Assembly: GCA_963695375.1 (NCBI GenBank)
Contig: OY968767.1
Span: 372,001-436,000 of the forward strand
Reading direction: 5' to 3'
Length of the DNA: 64,000 nucleotides
From: JACCVL01 sp963695375
GTDB lineage: Bacteria > Actinomycetota > Actinomycetes > Propionibacteriales > Nocardioidaceae
The notes below the pieces were generated by a model. It saw only the letters and a program-made list of their open reading frames with translations. It made no database searches and had not been told where the DNA came from. Position numbers and translations under genes: made by a program. Positions within the stretch are counted from its first letter, which is position 1. Each line of letters starts with the position of its first letter. Shown piece after piece: positions 25,755 through 33,692 of this stretch.

Positions 25755-26012
25755 GTGATCGGCTTCATCGCCTTCGGGCTCGTCGTCGGAGCCGTCGCCC
25801 GGCTGATCAAGCCGGGGCGGCAGAACCTCAGCATCCTCGCGACCCTCGGGCTCGGCCTGGTGGGCTCGGTCATCGGCGGCACCGTCGCCGTCCTGCTGGG
25901 CACCGGGGACGTCTGGGAGCTGGACTTCGTCGGCTCGGTGGTGGCCATCGGCGCCGCCGTCGCCCTGATCGGCACCGCGGAGGCACTCACCAGCTCGTCC
26001 GCACGCGACTGA
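25755..26012 (+). CDS. GlsB/YeaQ/YmgE family stress membrane protein
   Basis: This 85-residue membrane protein has three hydrophobic helices. The N-terminal GFIAFGLVVGAVARLIKPGRQ and the glycine-rich LATLGLGLVGSVIGGTVAVLLG match the transglycosylase-associated/GlsB family, general stress proteins of unclear activity. GTG start with AGGAGG 7 bp upstream. It is convergent with cbs, with a hairpin between the stops. Confidence 0.92.
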   Translation: MIGFIAFGLVVGAVARLIKPGRQNLSILATLGLGLVGSVIGGTVAVLLGTGDVWELDFVGSVVAIGAAVALIGTAEALTSSSARD

Positions 26013-26062
26013 CCGGGGTGACCGGAGCCAGGCCCGGCCGACCCGACCGGGGCCCGGCGCGG

Positions 26063-26087
26063 CGCGGCGCCTCGAGCAGGCGCCGCG
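26063..26087. terminator. Hairpin between convergent glsB-like gene and cbs
   Basis: The arms 26063-26071 (CGCGGCGCC) and 26079-26087 pair perfectly around a 7-nt loop. The hairpin lies in the 78-bp gap between convergent stops and could act in both directions. There is no T tract. Confidence 0.5.
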
Positions 26088-26090
26088 AGG

Positions 26091-27482
26091 TCAGTCGGTG
26101 AGGTGACCCAGCAGGTCGTGTCGGGTGAGCACGCCGACCGGCCGGCCGTCCTCCAGCACGAGCAGCGCGTCCGCGGTCTGCAGCGCCTGCACCGCCTCCG
26201 CCACCGGCTGGCCGGCACCGATGCTGGGCAGCGCGACACCCATGTGCTGCTCGACCGGATCGGCCAGCGACGCCTGCTGTGCGAACAGTGCCTCCAGCAG
26301 CTCCCGCTCGCTCACCGCGCCGACGACCTCGGCAGCCATCACCGGCGGCTCGGCCAGGACGACCGGCATCTGGGAGACGCCGTACTCGCGCAGGATCTCG
26401 ACCGCCTCGGCGATGGTCTCGTTCGGGTGCGTGTGCACCAGCGCCGGGATGCCCGCGCTCTTGGAGCGCAGCACGTCGCCGACGCTGCGACCGGTGTCCC
26501 CCGGGGCGAAGCCGTAGCGGGCCAGCCAGGCGTCGTCGAAAACCTTGGTGAGATAGCCCCGGCCACCGTCCGGCAGCACCACGACGATCACCGCGTCCTG
26601 GCCCTCCGGGGTGCCGGCGAGCTCCTCGGCGAGCTGCACGGCCGCGACCGCGGCCATCCCGCAGGACCCACCCACCAGCAGCCCCTCCTGTTGGGCCAGC
26701 CGGCGGGTCATCGCGAACGAGTCACCGTCGGACACCGCGATGATCCGGTCGGTGACGCCGGTGTCGTAGGTGCTCGGCCAGAAGTCCTCGCCGACCCCCT
26801 CCACCAGGTACGGCCGGCCGGTCCCGCCGGAGTAGACCGACCCCACCGGGTCGGCGCCGACGATCTGCACCCGGCCGGCACCGACCTGCCGGAGGTACCT
26901 CCCGACGCCGGTGATGGTGCCGCCGGTCCCGATCCCGGCGACGAAGTGGGTGATCCGACCGTCGGTCTGCTGCCACACCTCCGGTCCGGTGGTCTCGTAA
27001 TGGCTGCGCGGGTTCTGCTCGTTGGCGTACTGGTTTGGCTTCCAGCCGCCGTCGATCTCGACGGCGAGCCGGTCCGACACCGAGTAGTACGAGTCGGGGT
27101 GGTCCGGCGGGACGGCGGTCGGGCAGACCACCACCTCGGCGCCGTAGGCCTTGAGCACGTTCCGCTTGTCCTCGTTGACCTTGTCCGGGCAGACGAAGAC
27201 GCAGCGGTAGCCGCGCTGCTGGGCCACCAGCGCCAGGCCGACACCGGTGTTGCCGGACGTCGGCTCCACGATGGTGCCGCCCGGCCGGAGTGCGCCCTCG
27301 GCCTCGGCGGCGTCCACCATCCGCACCGCGATCCGGTCCTTCACCGACCCGCCGGGGTTGAGGTACTCCACCTTGGCGAGCACCAGCGGCCCGCGCCCCT
27401 CGGGCGTGGCCGGAGCCACCCGGGACAGCCGGACGAGCGGGGTGTTGCCGATCAGGTCGATCACCGAGTCCACGTACTGCAC
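26091..27482 (-). CDS. cbs: Cystathionine beta-synthase with C-terminal CBS pair
   Basis: This PLP enzyme makes cystathionine from serine and homocysteine, the first step of reverse trans-sulfuration. The 463-residue protein has the catalytic core with K48 in NPGGSVKDRIAVRM, the loop TSGNTGVGLALVA, and GIGTGGTITGVGRYL for cofactor phosphate. It ends in two CBS domains (about residues 340-463, beginning HTHPNETIAEAVEILREYGVSQMPVV) that may sense S-adenosylmethionine or adenylates. It lacks the heme domain of animal enzymes, as expected. It is in the Rv1077 position beside the SGNH hydrolase. With metB it allows cysteine-methionine exchange. Confidence 0.95.
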   Translation of the reverse strand: MQYVDSVIDLIGNTPLVRLSRVAPATPEGRGPLVLAKVEYLNPGGSVKDRIAVRMVDAAEAEGALRPGGTIVEPTSGNTGVGLALVAQQRGYRCVFVCPDKVNEDKRNVLKAYGAEVVVCPTAVPPDHPDSYYSVSDRLAVEIDGGWKPNQYANEQNPRSHYETTGPEVWQQTDGRITHFVAGIGTGGTITGVGRYLRQVGAGRVQIVGADPVGSVYSGGTGRPYLVEGVGEDFWPSTYDTGVTDRIIAVSDGDSFAMTRRLAQQEGLLVGGSCGMAAVAAVQLAEELAGTPEGQDAVIVVVLPDGGRGYLTKVFDDAWLARYGFAPGDTGRSVGDVLRSKSAGIPALVHTHPNETIAEAVEILREYGVSQMPVVLAEPPVMAAEVVGAVSERELLEALFAQQASLADPVEQHMGVALPSIGAGQPVAEAVQALQTADALLVLEDGRPVGVLTRHDLLGHLTD

Positions 27483-27489
27483 GCAGGTC

Positions 27490-27514
27490 AGCGTAGGGGG
27501 GCCCGCCCTAGGCT
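27490..27514. promoter_or_regulatory. Back-to-back leaderless promoters for cbs and SGNH hydrolase
   Basis: TACGCT (minus strand, 27495-27490) ends 7 bp before the cbs GTG at 27482. TAGGCT (plus strand, 27509-27514) ends 6 bp before the SGNH GTG at 27521. The two hexamers are only 13 bp apart in a 38-bp gap and flank a TAGGG/CCCTA inverted pair. Confidence 0.55.
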
Positions 27515-27520
27515 TCGGCC

Positions 27521-28570
27521 GTGACCCGAGCTCGCGCCGCCCGCCGCCTGGCGACCGCCGCCGCCTATGGCGGTGGCGGGCTGGGAGTGATCGGCGGGTC
27601 GCTGTACGGGCTGATGCGGCTGCAGGCGGGATGGGCTCGCCAGGCCATCGGCAACGCCACGCTGCGACCGCCGGTCGCCGACGGGACGTACGGCGCCGAG
27701 CTGCCCGGGGAGCCGCTCCGGCTGCTCGTCGCGGGCGACTCGGCCGCGGCCGGATACGGGATGGACGACCCGGCGGACACCCCGCCGGCGATGCTGGCCA
27801 GCGGACTGTCGCACATCGCCGGCCGGCCGGTGCAGGTCACCAGCGTGGCCGTGGTCGGGGCTCGCTCCGTGCACCTGCAGGAGCAGTTGGACCGCGGACT
27901 GCCGAGCCGGCCCGAGGTGGCGGTGGTGGTCGTCGGCACCAACGACGTGACCCACACCGTCCGACCGTCGGAGTCCGTCCGGCTGCTGCAGGAGGCGGTG
28001 CGGCGGCTGCACGAGCAGGGTGTCGCCGTCGTCGTCGGAACCTGCCCCGACCTGGGCACGCTCGGGCCGGTGGCGCAGCCGCTGCGGGAGCTGGCCCGGC
28101 GGTGGAGCCGGCGGCTGGCCGCCGCCCAGACGATCGCGGTGGTCGAGGCCGGCGGCCGGTCGGTCTCCCTCGGGTCGCTGCTCGGTCCCGCCTTCTCGCT
28201 CGCACCGGGAGAGCTGTTCGGGCCGGACCAGTTCCATCCCTCCATGGCCGGCTACGCCAGCATGGTGGCGGCGATGCTGCCGTCGGTCGCGGCCGCGGCC
28301 GACGTGTGGGACGACGAGGACTCCGACCAGACGGGAGGGGCGTTCGCGGGCGAGATCCTGCCGGTGTCCTTCGCCGCCGCGGAGGCGGCGGTCCTCGACG
28401 GGACCGAAGTGGCCGCCGCCCGCGTCGGCGGCCGGGACCGCGGCCCGAGGGGACGCTGGGCACAGCTCCAGCACCGGGTCCGCCGACCGCTCCCACCCGA
28501 GCAAGCGGCCGGAGTCGTCACTTCCGTGGACAGCACCGACCGATCCGGTGCAGCGGGGCCGGCTGCGTAG
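27521..28570 (+). CDS. SGNH/GDSL hydrolase (Rv1075c-like esterase)
   Basis: This 349-residue esterase is anchored or exported through an N-terminal hydrophobic stretch (AAAYGGGGLGVIGGSLYGLM). Block I, LLVAGDSAAAGYGMDD, carries the nucleophile S74. Block III is VVVVGTNDVTHTV (Gly-x-Asn-Asp), and block V, DQFHPSMAGY, gives the Asp-x-x-His pair. The C-terminal 80 residues are Pro/Arg/Ala-rich and probably disordered. Position next to cbs and sequence style match M. tuberculosis Rv1075c, a cell-associated GDSL lipase. The substrate could be short acyl esters of lipids or wall glycans. Confidence 0.9.
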   Translation: MTRARAARRLATAAAYGGGGLGVIGGSLYGLMRLQAGWARQAIGNATLRPPVADGTYGAELPGEPLRLLVAGDSAAAGYGMDDPADTPPAMLASGLSHIAGRPVQVTSVAVVGARSVHLQEQLDRGLPSRPEVAVVVVGTNDVTHTVRPSESVRLLQEAVRRLHEQGVAVVVGTCPDLGTLGPVAQPLRELARRWSRRLAAAQTIAVVEAGGRSVSLGSLLGPAFSLAPGELFGPDQFHPSMAGYASMVAAMLPSVAAAADVWDDEDSDQTGGAFAGEILPVSFAAAEAAVLDGTEVAAARVGGRDRGPRGRWAQLQHRVRRPLPPEQAAGVVTSVDSTDRSGAAGPAA

Positions 28571-28604
28571 CGATACCGGAACGGAGGACATAGCGTGGAC
28601 AGTG

Positions 28605-29951
28605 ATGGAAGATTTGACTTATGAGCGACCAGGGGCCGGGCACCTACCGGTGGAGCAGGTGAGGTCGGGACCCAGCCGAGCGGAGGTCGCCGCCGATGTG
28701 GCTGCAGCCATCGACCGAGTCCTGTCGAGACCGGTCCTGGTCGTCGGATCACCACCACCGGACGGAACCGACCTCGACCTGCTCGCCAGGCCCGAGGACG
28801 CCAGGGCGATCCGGCACTGGCTCGAGCAGGCCGGATTCGTCGCATGGGGACACACCTGGGCCAGGTTCGACAGTCCTGGTCCCTACGCGGTCGAGCTGTC
28901 GACGACCGAACGCTGGCGCTCCGGGCAGGACGACTCCTCGTGGCTCTTCCACGACGCAGAGCCCCTGCCGGGCCTGCATCACCTGCTCCTCCCGAGTCCC
29001 GCTACCACGTTGGTGCTCGCCGCTCGAAGCATCATCACCCGGCGTGGACGCATCTCGGACAAGATCACCCGTCGCGTGTCCCAGGCGCTGGAGCGTGATC
29101 CGCAGGCCTGGTCCGTGGCGGAGGAGCGGGCGCGACCCGTGGGCATGCTCGGCCCGCTCCGCCTGCTCCGCGAAGCCCATCGATCCGGACCGCCGACAGG
29201 GCCGTGGACTCGAGCGGCGGGCCTGGCTCGCGCGTTGTTCGACGACGGTTCGCTGCGGGGAAGGGCCCGGATCCTGCTGGCGGCGCGTCCGCGGCGGCTG
29301 CGGCCCGCGGTCATCTCGTTCTCCGGCCTCGACGGCTCCGGGAAGAGCACGCAGGCCGGCCGGCTGCAGGAGACCCTGCGAGAGGTCGGAGTCAGCTCAC
29401 AGATGCAGTGGGCGGGTTTCAAGTCGGGCCGGGTCTTCCTCTCCTTCGTCCCCTTCCTCGACCGTCCCATCGGGGCGAAGCGACACCCGGAGCGAGCACC
29501 CGACCGGCTCATCCCGCCCGCCTTCCGGCACACCTCGACAGGACGGCAGGCGTGGGCACTCATCGTCGTGCTCGGCAATGCCGTCCACTTGTGGCGACTC
29601 GTGCTGCGCCGGCGCAGTGGCAACAAGGTGCTGATCTTCGACCGATTCAGCCCAGACACCACGGTCAAGCTCGACCTGTGGTTCCACCGCGACCGCGGCA
29701 TCGACATCGGCTGGCAGCGGCGGCTGTTCACAGCCATCAGCCCCAAGCCGGACGTGGGCTATCTGGTCGACGTGTCCACCCAGGTGGCCTACGGCCGCCG
29801 CCAGGAGGAGACGTTGGAGGAGCTCGCCAACATGAGCGAGCTTTACCAGGAGCAGGTGGCACGCTTCGGGTTGCAGCCCCTCGACGGCATGCGGTCGCCG
29901 GACGACCTGTGCCGTCAGGTCGCGGTCACGGCGTGGCGGGGGCTGCGGTGA
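28605..29951 (+). CDS. Nucleotidyltransferase-like / thymidylate-kinase-like P-loop fusion
   Basis: This 448-residue protein has two parts. Residues about 30-150 include VGSPPPDGTDLDLLARPEDARAIRHWLEQAGF, like the G-S...D-x-D core of nucleotidyltransferase folds. Residues about 236-448 form a P-loop kinase of the thymidylate-kinase type. Its Walker A is GLDGSGKST (K247), with a later FDRFSPDT like the DR motif of dTMP kinases and QEETLEELANMSELYQEQ at the end. Family relatives occur in surface-polysaccharide clusters. A nucleoside or polyol kinase role is possible. It starts the polyol-phosphate cluster and overlaps the next gene by 4 bp (GTGA). The start is uncertain: GTG 28602 or ATG 28605. 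Confidence 0.78.
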   Translation: MEDLTYERPGAGHLPVEQVRSGPSRAEVAADVAAAIDRVLSRPVLVVGSPPPDGTDLDLLARPEDARAIRHWLEQAGFVAWGHTWARFDSPGPYAVELSTTERWRSGQDDSSWLFHDAEPLPGLHHLLLPSPATTLVLAARSIITRRGRISDKITRRVSQALERDPQAWSVAEERARPVGMLGPLRLLREAHRSGPPTGPWTRAAGLARALFDDGSLRGRARILLAARPRRLRPAVISFSGLDGSGKSTQAGRLQETLREVGVSSQMQWAGFKSGRVFLSFVPFLDRPIGAKRHPERAPDRLIPPAFRHTSTGRQAWALIVVLGNAVHLWRLVLRRRSGNKVLIFDRFSPDTTVKLDLWFHRDRGIDIGWQRRLFTAISPKPDVGYLVDVSTQVAYGRRQEETLEELANMSELYQEQVARFGLQPLDGMRSPDDLCRQVAVTAWRGLR

Positions 29952-31015
29952 AGCCCGGCCGTTGGCACCAGCCGAGGCAGGAGCGAGCGCCCGAGGTCGA
30001 CGCGCTCCTCTGCTCGGTCTCACGGGCGCTGGACGCGTCGGCACGGCCGGTCGGGCCCCTGACGGTGCAGCAGCAGCGACGCGCCGGGCGGTCGACCATC
30101 TACGTGGTTGCCTCGGCCAATCAGGCGGCGAACGGAAAACGGTGGGTGATCAAGCAGCCGCACACCGAGTGGTCCCAGGACGACGTGGACAGTCCGCTCA
30201 CCGCCGAGGATGAGTTCCTCGCCCTGCGGCGCCTCGAGACCCACTTCCGCGACCTCGGGGCCTCCTTCCGCGTTCCGACCCCCGTCGCGCATCTGCCGGA
30301 GCACGACGCCTTCGTGATGGAGCACGTCTCCGGACCCACCGTCAAGCAGCTGCTGAACTACGGCAGCGTGCGGCGTCCAAAGAGACTGCTGGACGGCCTG
30401 AGCGCGGCCGGTGCGTTCCTGCGATGCGTCCACGACCTGGAGCGGCGGCCAGCTGTGGACGTCGACCTGAAGGACGAGGCACAGCAGGTCCTGGCCCTCG
30501 AGGAGGAGCTGCTCCTGCCCCTGGGGCTGTCGCTGCCGGACCGGGTCCGGCACACCCTGGTCGAGATGCCCAGCCGGACGGTGAGCTCTCCCGAGGTGTG
30601 GTTGCACGGCGACTGGGGGCCGGCCAACGTCATCCTCGCCGAGGACGGATCCGTCGTCGGTCTCGACCCGGCGCTGTCCACGGTCGGACACCGCGAGGAC
30701 GACCTGGTGCGCTTCACCGTGCTGGTGGCGGGAGTGATCCGGCTCGCACCCGAGCTGGTGATCCCCCCCGTCGGGAGAGTTCGCCGCCGACTGGAGGATC
30801 GGCTGCTGCACAGCTACTACCAGGCGTCGACCCGGCCACTGCTGTTCGAGGTGAAGTACCTGAACCAGCTGGTCCGCAGATGGTGCCGGCTGCGAGAGAT
30901 GGCGCAAAAGCAGCAGGGTGCGTTGCTGTCCGGAAGGCTGACCGTTGTCGGGGCGCAGATGCGGATGCTGATGTCGGACGCCGAGCGTTGCCTCGTCCGG
31001 AGCCTGGAAGGCTAG
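29948..31015 (+). CDS. APH-fold phosphotransferase (kinase-like)
   Basis: This 355-residue protein of the aminoglycoside-phosphotransferase/choline-kinase fold has a catalytic loop HGDWGPANVILAEDG (H220, D222, N227). It is followed by GLDPALSTVGHREDDLVRF, in which the usual D of the metal-binding motif is retained. The N-lobe has IYVVASANQAANGKRWVIKQP, with a possible ATP lysine. The C-terminus is helical. GTG start overlaps the preceding TGA by 4 bp, indicating coupling. In this cluster it could phosphorylate ribitol, glycerol or a lipid-linked sugar, but nothing in the sequence fixes the substrate. Antibiotic resistance is unlikely given the context. Confidence 0.8.
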   Translation: MKPGRWHQPRQERAPEVDALLCSVSRALDASARPVGPLTVQQQRRAGRSTIYVVASANQAANGKRWVIKQPHTEWSQDDVDSPLTAEDEFLALRRLETHFRDLGASFRVPTPVAHLPEHDAFVMEHVSGPTVKQLLNYGSVRRPKRLLDGLSAAGAFLRCVHDLERRPAVDVDLKDEAQQVLALEEELLLPLGLSLPDRVRHTLVEMPSRTVSSPEVWLHGDWGPANVILAEDGSVVGLDPALSTVGHREDDLVRFTVLVAGVIRLAPELVIPPVGRVRRRLEDRLLHSYYQASTRPLLFEVKYLNQLVRRWCRLREMAQKQQGALLSGRLTVVGAQMRMLMSDAERCLVRSLEG

Positions 31016-31017
31016 CG

Positions 31018-32235
31018 ATGGGGTGGCGTGGTGCCGGTGGCGCGGCAGGGCGCGGATTGCTGCGGCTTCTGCTGCGGGCGACTCCGGCGCTGCATCATGC
31101 CGTGGTCGCAGGGTTTCCCTTCGACGAGGGCAACAGCGTCGAGACCGTCCGGGCGCTGGCTCGGAGGATGCCGGTCTACTGGCTCGTCGGTGACACCAGG
31201 GATCCGGTGGACTGGTTGCTGCACGACGCGGACCCGCAGCACCCGGTGCGGCGCCTGCGCAAGAATTCGGTGCATGCCTTCCTCGCCTACATCACCGCTC
31301 GCTATGCCTTCTTCACCCACGGCCTGTATGGGTCTCCCGACCCGCCGCCGCACAAGACGATAGTGAACCTCTGGCACGGAGACGGCCCGAAGCGCAGCAA
31401 GCGATACGCCGACATCCGGTCGACGTTCGTGGTCGCCGGGACACAGTTGTGGGGCAGCCAGCGGTCGGCCTACTTCGGTGTTGACGCGGATGGCGTGCTC
31501 GTGACCGGCAACCCACGGATCGACCAGTTCGCGAGACCGCCCGGTGACGACACCATGCGAGCACTCGGGCTGGACCCGCAGCGCCCGCTGGTCTTGTGGA
31601 TGCCGACCTTCCGCCGCACCGACTACCAGGGCAACCGGCTGGGCAGCACGTGGGACCGCACCGATGGCCAGGAGCTGTCGCAGTCGGAATCGGAGGCCGA
31701 GCTGCTTCCACGGGTCGGACAGCTGGCTCGCCAGCTCGGCATCACCCTCGCGGTCAAGCCGCATCCGATCGACGCCGACACCTACCAGGCCACGGGCCTC
31801 TCGGTCCTGCACGGGGACGAGCTGCGCCGCGCCCACACCACGGTCTACCAGTTGCTCGGACGCACGCACGGCCTGATCACCGACTACAGCAGCGTATGGA
31901 CCGACTATCTCGTGATGGACCGGCCGGTGGGCTTCCACTGCCCGGACCTCGCGGAGTACGAGGCGGACCCCGGGCTCAACGTGGACGGCTATCGCGAACT
32001 GATCCCCGGCCCACTGCTCGACACCTTCGACGACTTCGAGCGCTTCCTCCGGGAATGCCTGGAGGAGTCTGTCGAATCCAGACAGCGCCGGGCGAGGACC
32101 GCGCGGCTCATCGGCGCCGAGACTCGGCTCGGCGCCAGCGACCGTCTGCTGGACGCGATCGCGACGCAGGAGTCGGACCAGCCGGGGTCGGGTCCGCCGA
32201 CGGCCAGGCCATCGAGGCGGCGGGGGCGGACGTGA
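31018..32235 (+). CDS. CDP-glycerol/CDP-ribitol polyol-phosphotransferase family protein
   Basis: This 405-residue protein of the TagF/TarL-type polymerase or primase family transfers glycerol- or ribitol-phosphate from the CDP-polyol. It shows NLWHGDGPKRSKRYADI (the WHG motif with the catalytic His), TGNPRIDQF, LWMPTFRRTDY, VKPHPID, and LITDYSSVWTDYLVMDRPVGF. The last is the C-terminal CDP-binding motif. Length suits a single-domain enzyme without a glycosyltransferase part. Its partner is the CDP-polyol synthase encoded immediately downstream with a 4-bp GTGA overlap. Acceptor and polymer length are unknown. Confidence 0.88.
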   Translation: MGWRGAGGAAGRGLLRLLLRATPALHHAVVAGFPFDEGNSVETVRALARRMPVYWLVGDTRDPVDWLLHDADPQHPVRRLRKNSVHAFLAYITARYAFFTHGLYGSPDPPPHKTIVNLWHGDGPKRSKRYADIRSTFVVAGTQLWGSQRSAYFGVDADGVLVTGNPRIDQFARPPGDDTMRALGLDPQRPLVLWMPTFRRTDYQGNRLGSTWDRTDGQELSQSESEAELLPRVGQLARQLGITLAVKPHPIDADTYQATGLSVLHGDELRRAHTTVYQLLGRTHGLITDYSSVWTDYLVMDRPVGFHCPDLAEYEADPGLNVDGYRELIPGPLLDTFDDFERFLRECLEESVESRQRRARTARLIGAETRLGASDRLLDAIATQESDQPGSGPPTARPSRRRGRT

Positions 32236-33677
32236 CGGCTCCAGACGGTGCACGACCGCGCAACGTCGCGGTGTTGCTGGCCGGGGGTGTGGGCGCCCGC
32301 ATCGGGCTGGGTCTGCCGAAGCAGCTGATCAAGATCGCCGGACGCCCGATCCTGGAGCACGCGCTCGTGGCAGTGCACAACCACCCAGCAGTCGACGACG
32401 TGCTCATCGTGATGGCGCCGGGGCACCTCGACGCGGCTCGCGCGATCGTGCGTGAGGGCGGCTACGGCAAGGTGGTCGATATCCTGGAGGGGGCAGAGAC
32501 CCGCAGCGGATCGACCATGCGGGCCCTGGAGCGGCTCGGCGACCGCGAGTGCAAGGTGCTCTTCCACGATGCGGTGCGACCGTTGCTGTCGGCTCGGATC
32601 ATCGACGAGTGCTATCAGGCTCTCGAGCAGTACCAGGCCGTGGACGTGGCCATCCCCTCGGCCGACACCATCATCGAGGTCACTCCCGAGGGGACGATCA
32701 GCAGCATCCCGCCTCGGGCCCGTCTGCGACGCGGACAGACCCCGCAGGCGTTCCGATCCTCGGTCATCAAACAGGCCTACGCGCTGGCGTCACGCGACCC
32801 CGACTTCGTCGCGACCGACGACTGCACCGTCGTGCTGCGCTATCTGCCCGGTGTCCCGATCATCACGGTCCGCGGTGACGAGCGGAACATGAAGGTCACC
32901 GAGCCCATCGACGTCTTCCTGGCCGACAAGCTGTTCCAGCTCGCCAGCGAACCGCCGCCGAGCGAGCAGACCGATCCCGACTACCAGACCGCGCTCACCG
33001 GCAAGGTCATGGCGGTGTTCGGCGGCAGCTACGGCATCGGCGCGGAGATCGCGGGCCTGGCGCGTGATTTCGGCGCCGACGTCCACACCTTCAGCCGCTC
33101 AGGCACCAACACGCACGTCGAGCGTCGCGACGACGTCGCCGCCGCGGCCCGTCGGGTTCTCCGGGAGTCCGGTCGGATCGACTTCGTGGTCAACGCGGCC
33201 GGCGTCCTTCCCCGCGGCGCGCTCCTGGACACCTCTGAGGAGACCGTCTACACCGCCACCGAGGTCAACTACCTCGCTCCGATCTTCATCGCGCAGGAGT
33301 TCTTCACCCACCTGCGGCAAACGGGCGGGTCGATGCTGTTGTTCACGTCGAGCTCGTACACGCGCGGCCGCGGCGGGTACAGCCTGTATTCGTCGGCCAA
33401 GGCAGCCGTTGTCAACCTCACGCAGGCGTTGGCCGACGAGTGGGCGGCCGACGGCGTTCGGGTCAATTGTCTCAACCCGGAGCGCACCGCCACCCCCATG
33501 CGGAGACGGGCCTTCGGACCGGAGCCCAGGGAGTCTCTGCTCGAGGCCACGGCGGTGGCTCGGTCATCGCTCGACGTGCTGCTCGCCCCCGTCACCGGTC
33601 AGATCGTCGAGATCCGCAAGGACGATCCGTTCGCTCCGGATGTGGAGCCCGACGTGCTGGTGTCACCGCCGACCTGA
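32232..33677 (+). CDS. Bifunctional cytidylyltransferase (IspD-like) / SDR oxidoreductase, predicted CDP-ribitol synthase
   Basis: This 481-residue fusion has an N-terminal domain (about 1-235) of the IspD/TarI cytidylyltransferase type: VAVLLAGGVGARIGLGLPKQLIKIAGRPI, DAVRPLLS, and the TPQAFRSSVIKQAY loop. The C-terminal domain (from about residue 257) is a short-chain dehydrogenase: MAVFGGSYGIGAEIAGLA for NADPH and catalytic Ser-Tyr-Lys in SSSYTRGRGGYSLYSSAKAAV. The same domain order is known in H. influenzae Bcs1, which reduces ribulose 5-phosphate to ribitol 5-phosphate and makes CDP-ribitol. TarI and TarJ are separate in staphylococci. CDP-ribitol synthesis is therefore the best prediction. 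It lies directly after the transferase that would use the product. Confidence 0.88.
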   Translation: MTAPDGARPRNVAVLLAGGVGARIGLGLPKQLIKIAGRPILEHALVAVHNHPAVDDVLIVMAPGHLDAARAIVREGGYGKVVDILEGAETRSGSTMRALERLGDRECKVLFHDAVRPLLSARIIDECYQALEQYQAVDVAIPSADTIIEVTPEGTISSIPPRARLRRGQTPQAFRSSVIKQAYALASRDPDFVATDDCTVVLRYLPGVPIITVRGDERNMKVTEPIDVFLADKLFQLASEPPPSEQTDPDYQTALTGKVMAVFGGSYGIGAEIAGLARDFGADVHTFSRSGTNTHVERRDDVAAAARRVLRESGRIDFVVNAAGVLPRGALLDTSEETVYTATEVNYLAPIFIAQEFFTHLRQTGGSMLLFTSSSYTRGRGGYSLYSSAKAAVVNLTQALADEWAADGVRVNCLNPERTATPMRRRAFGPEPRESLLEATAVARSSLDVLLAPVTGQIVEIRKDDPFAPDVEPDVLVSPPT

Positions 33678-33692
33678 TGCTGGTCGGCGATC

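Noticed and set aside
29948..31015. Aminoglycoside resistance kinase
   Set aside because: Only the generic APH catalytic loop is shared. The gene is translationally coupled to polyol-phosphate polymer genes.
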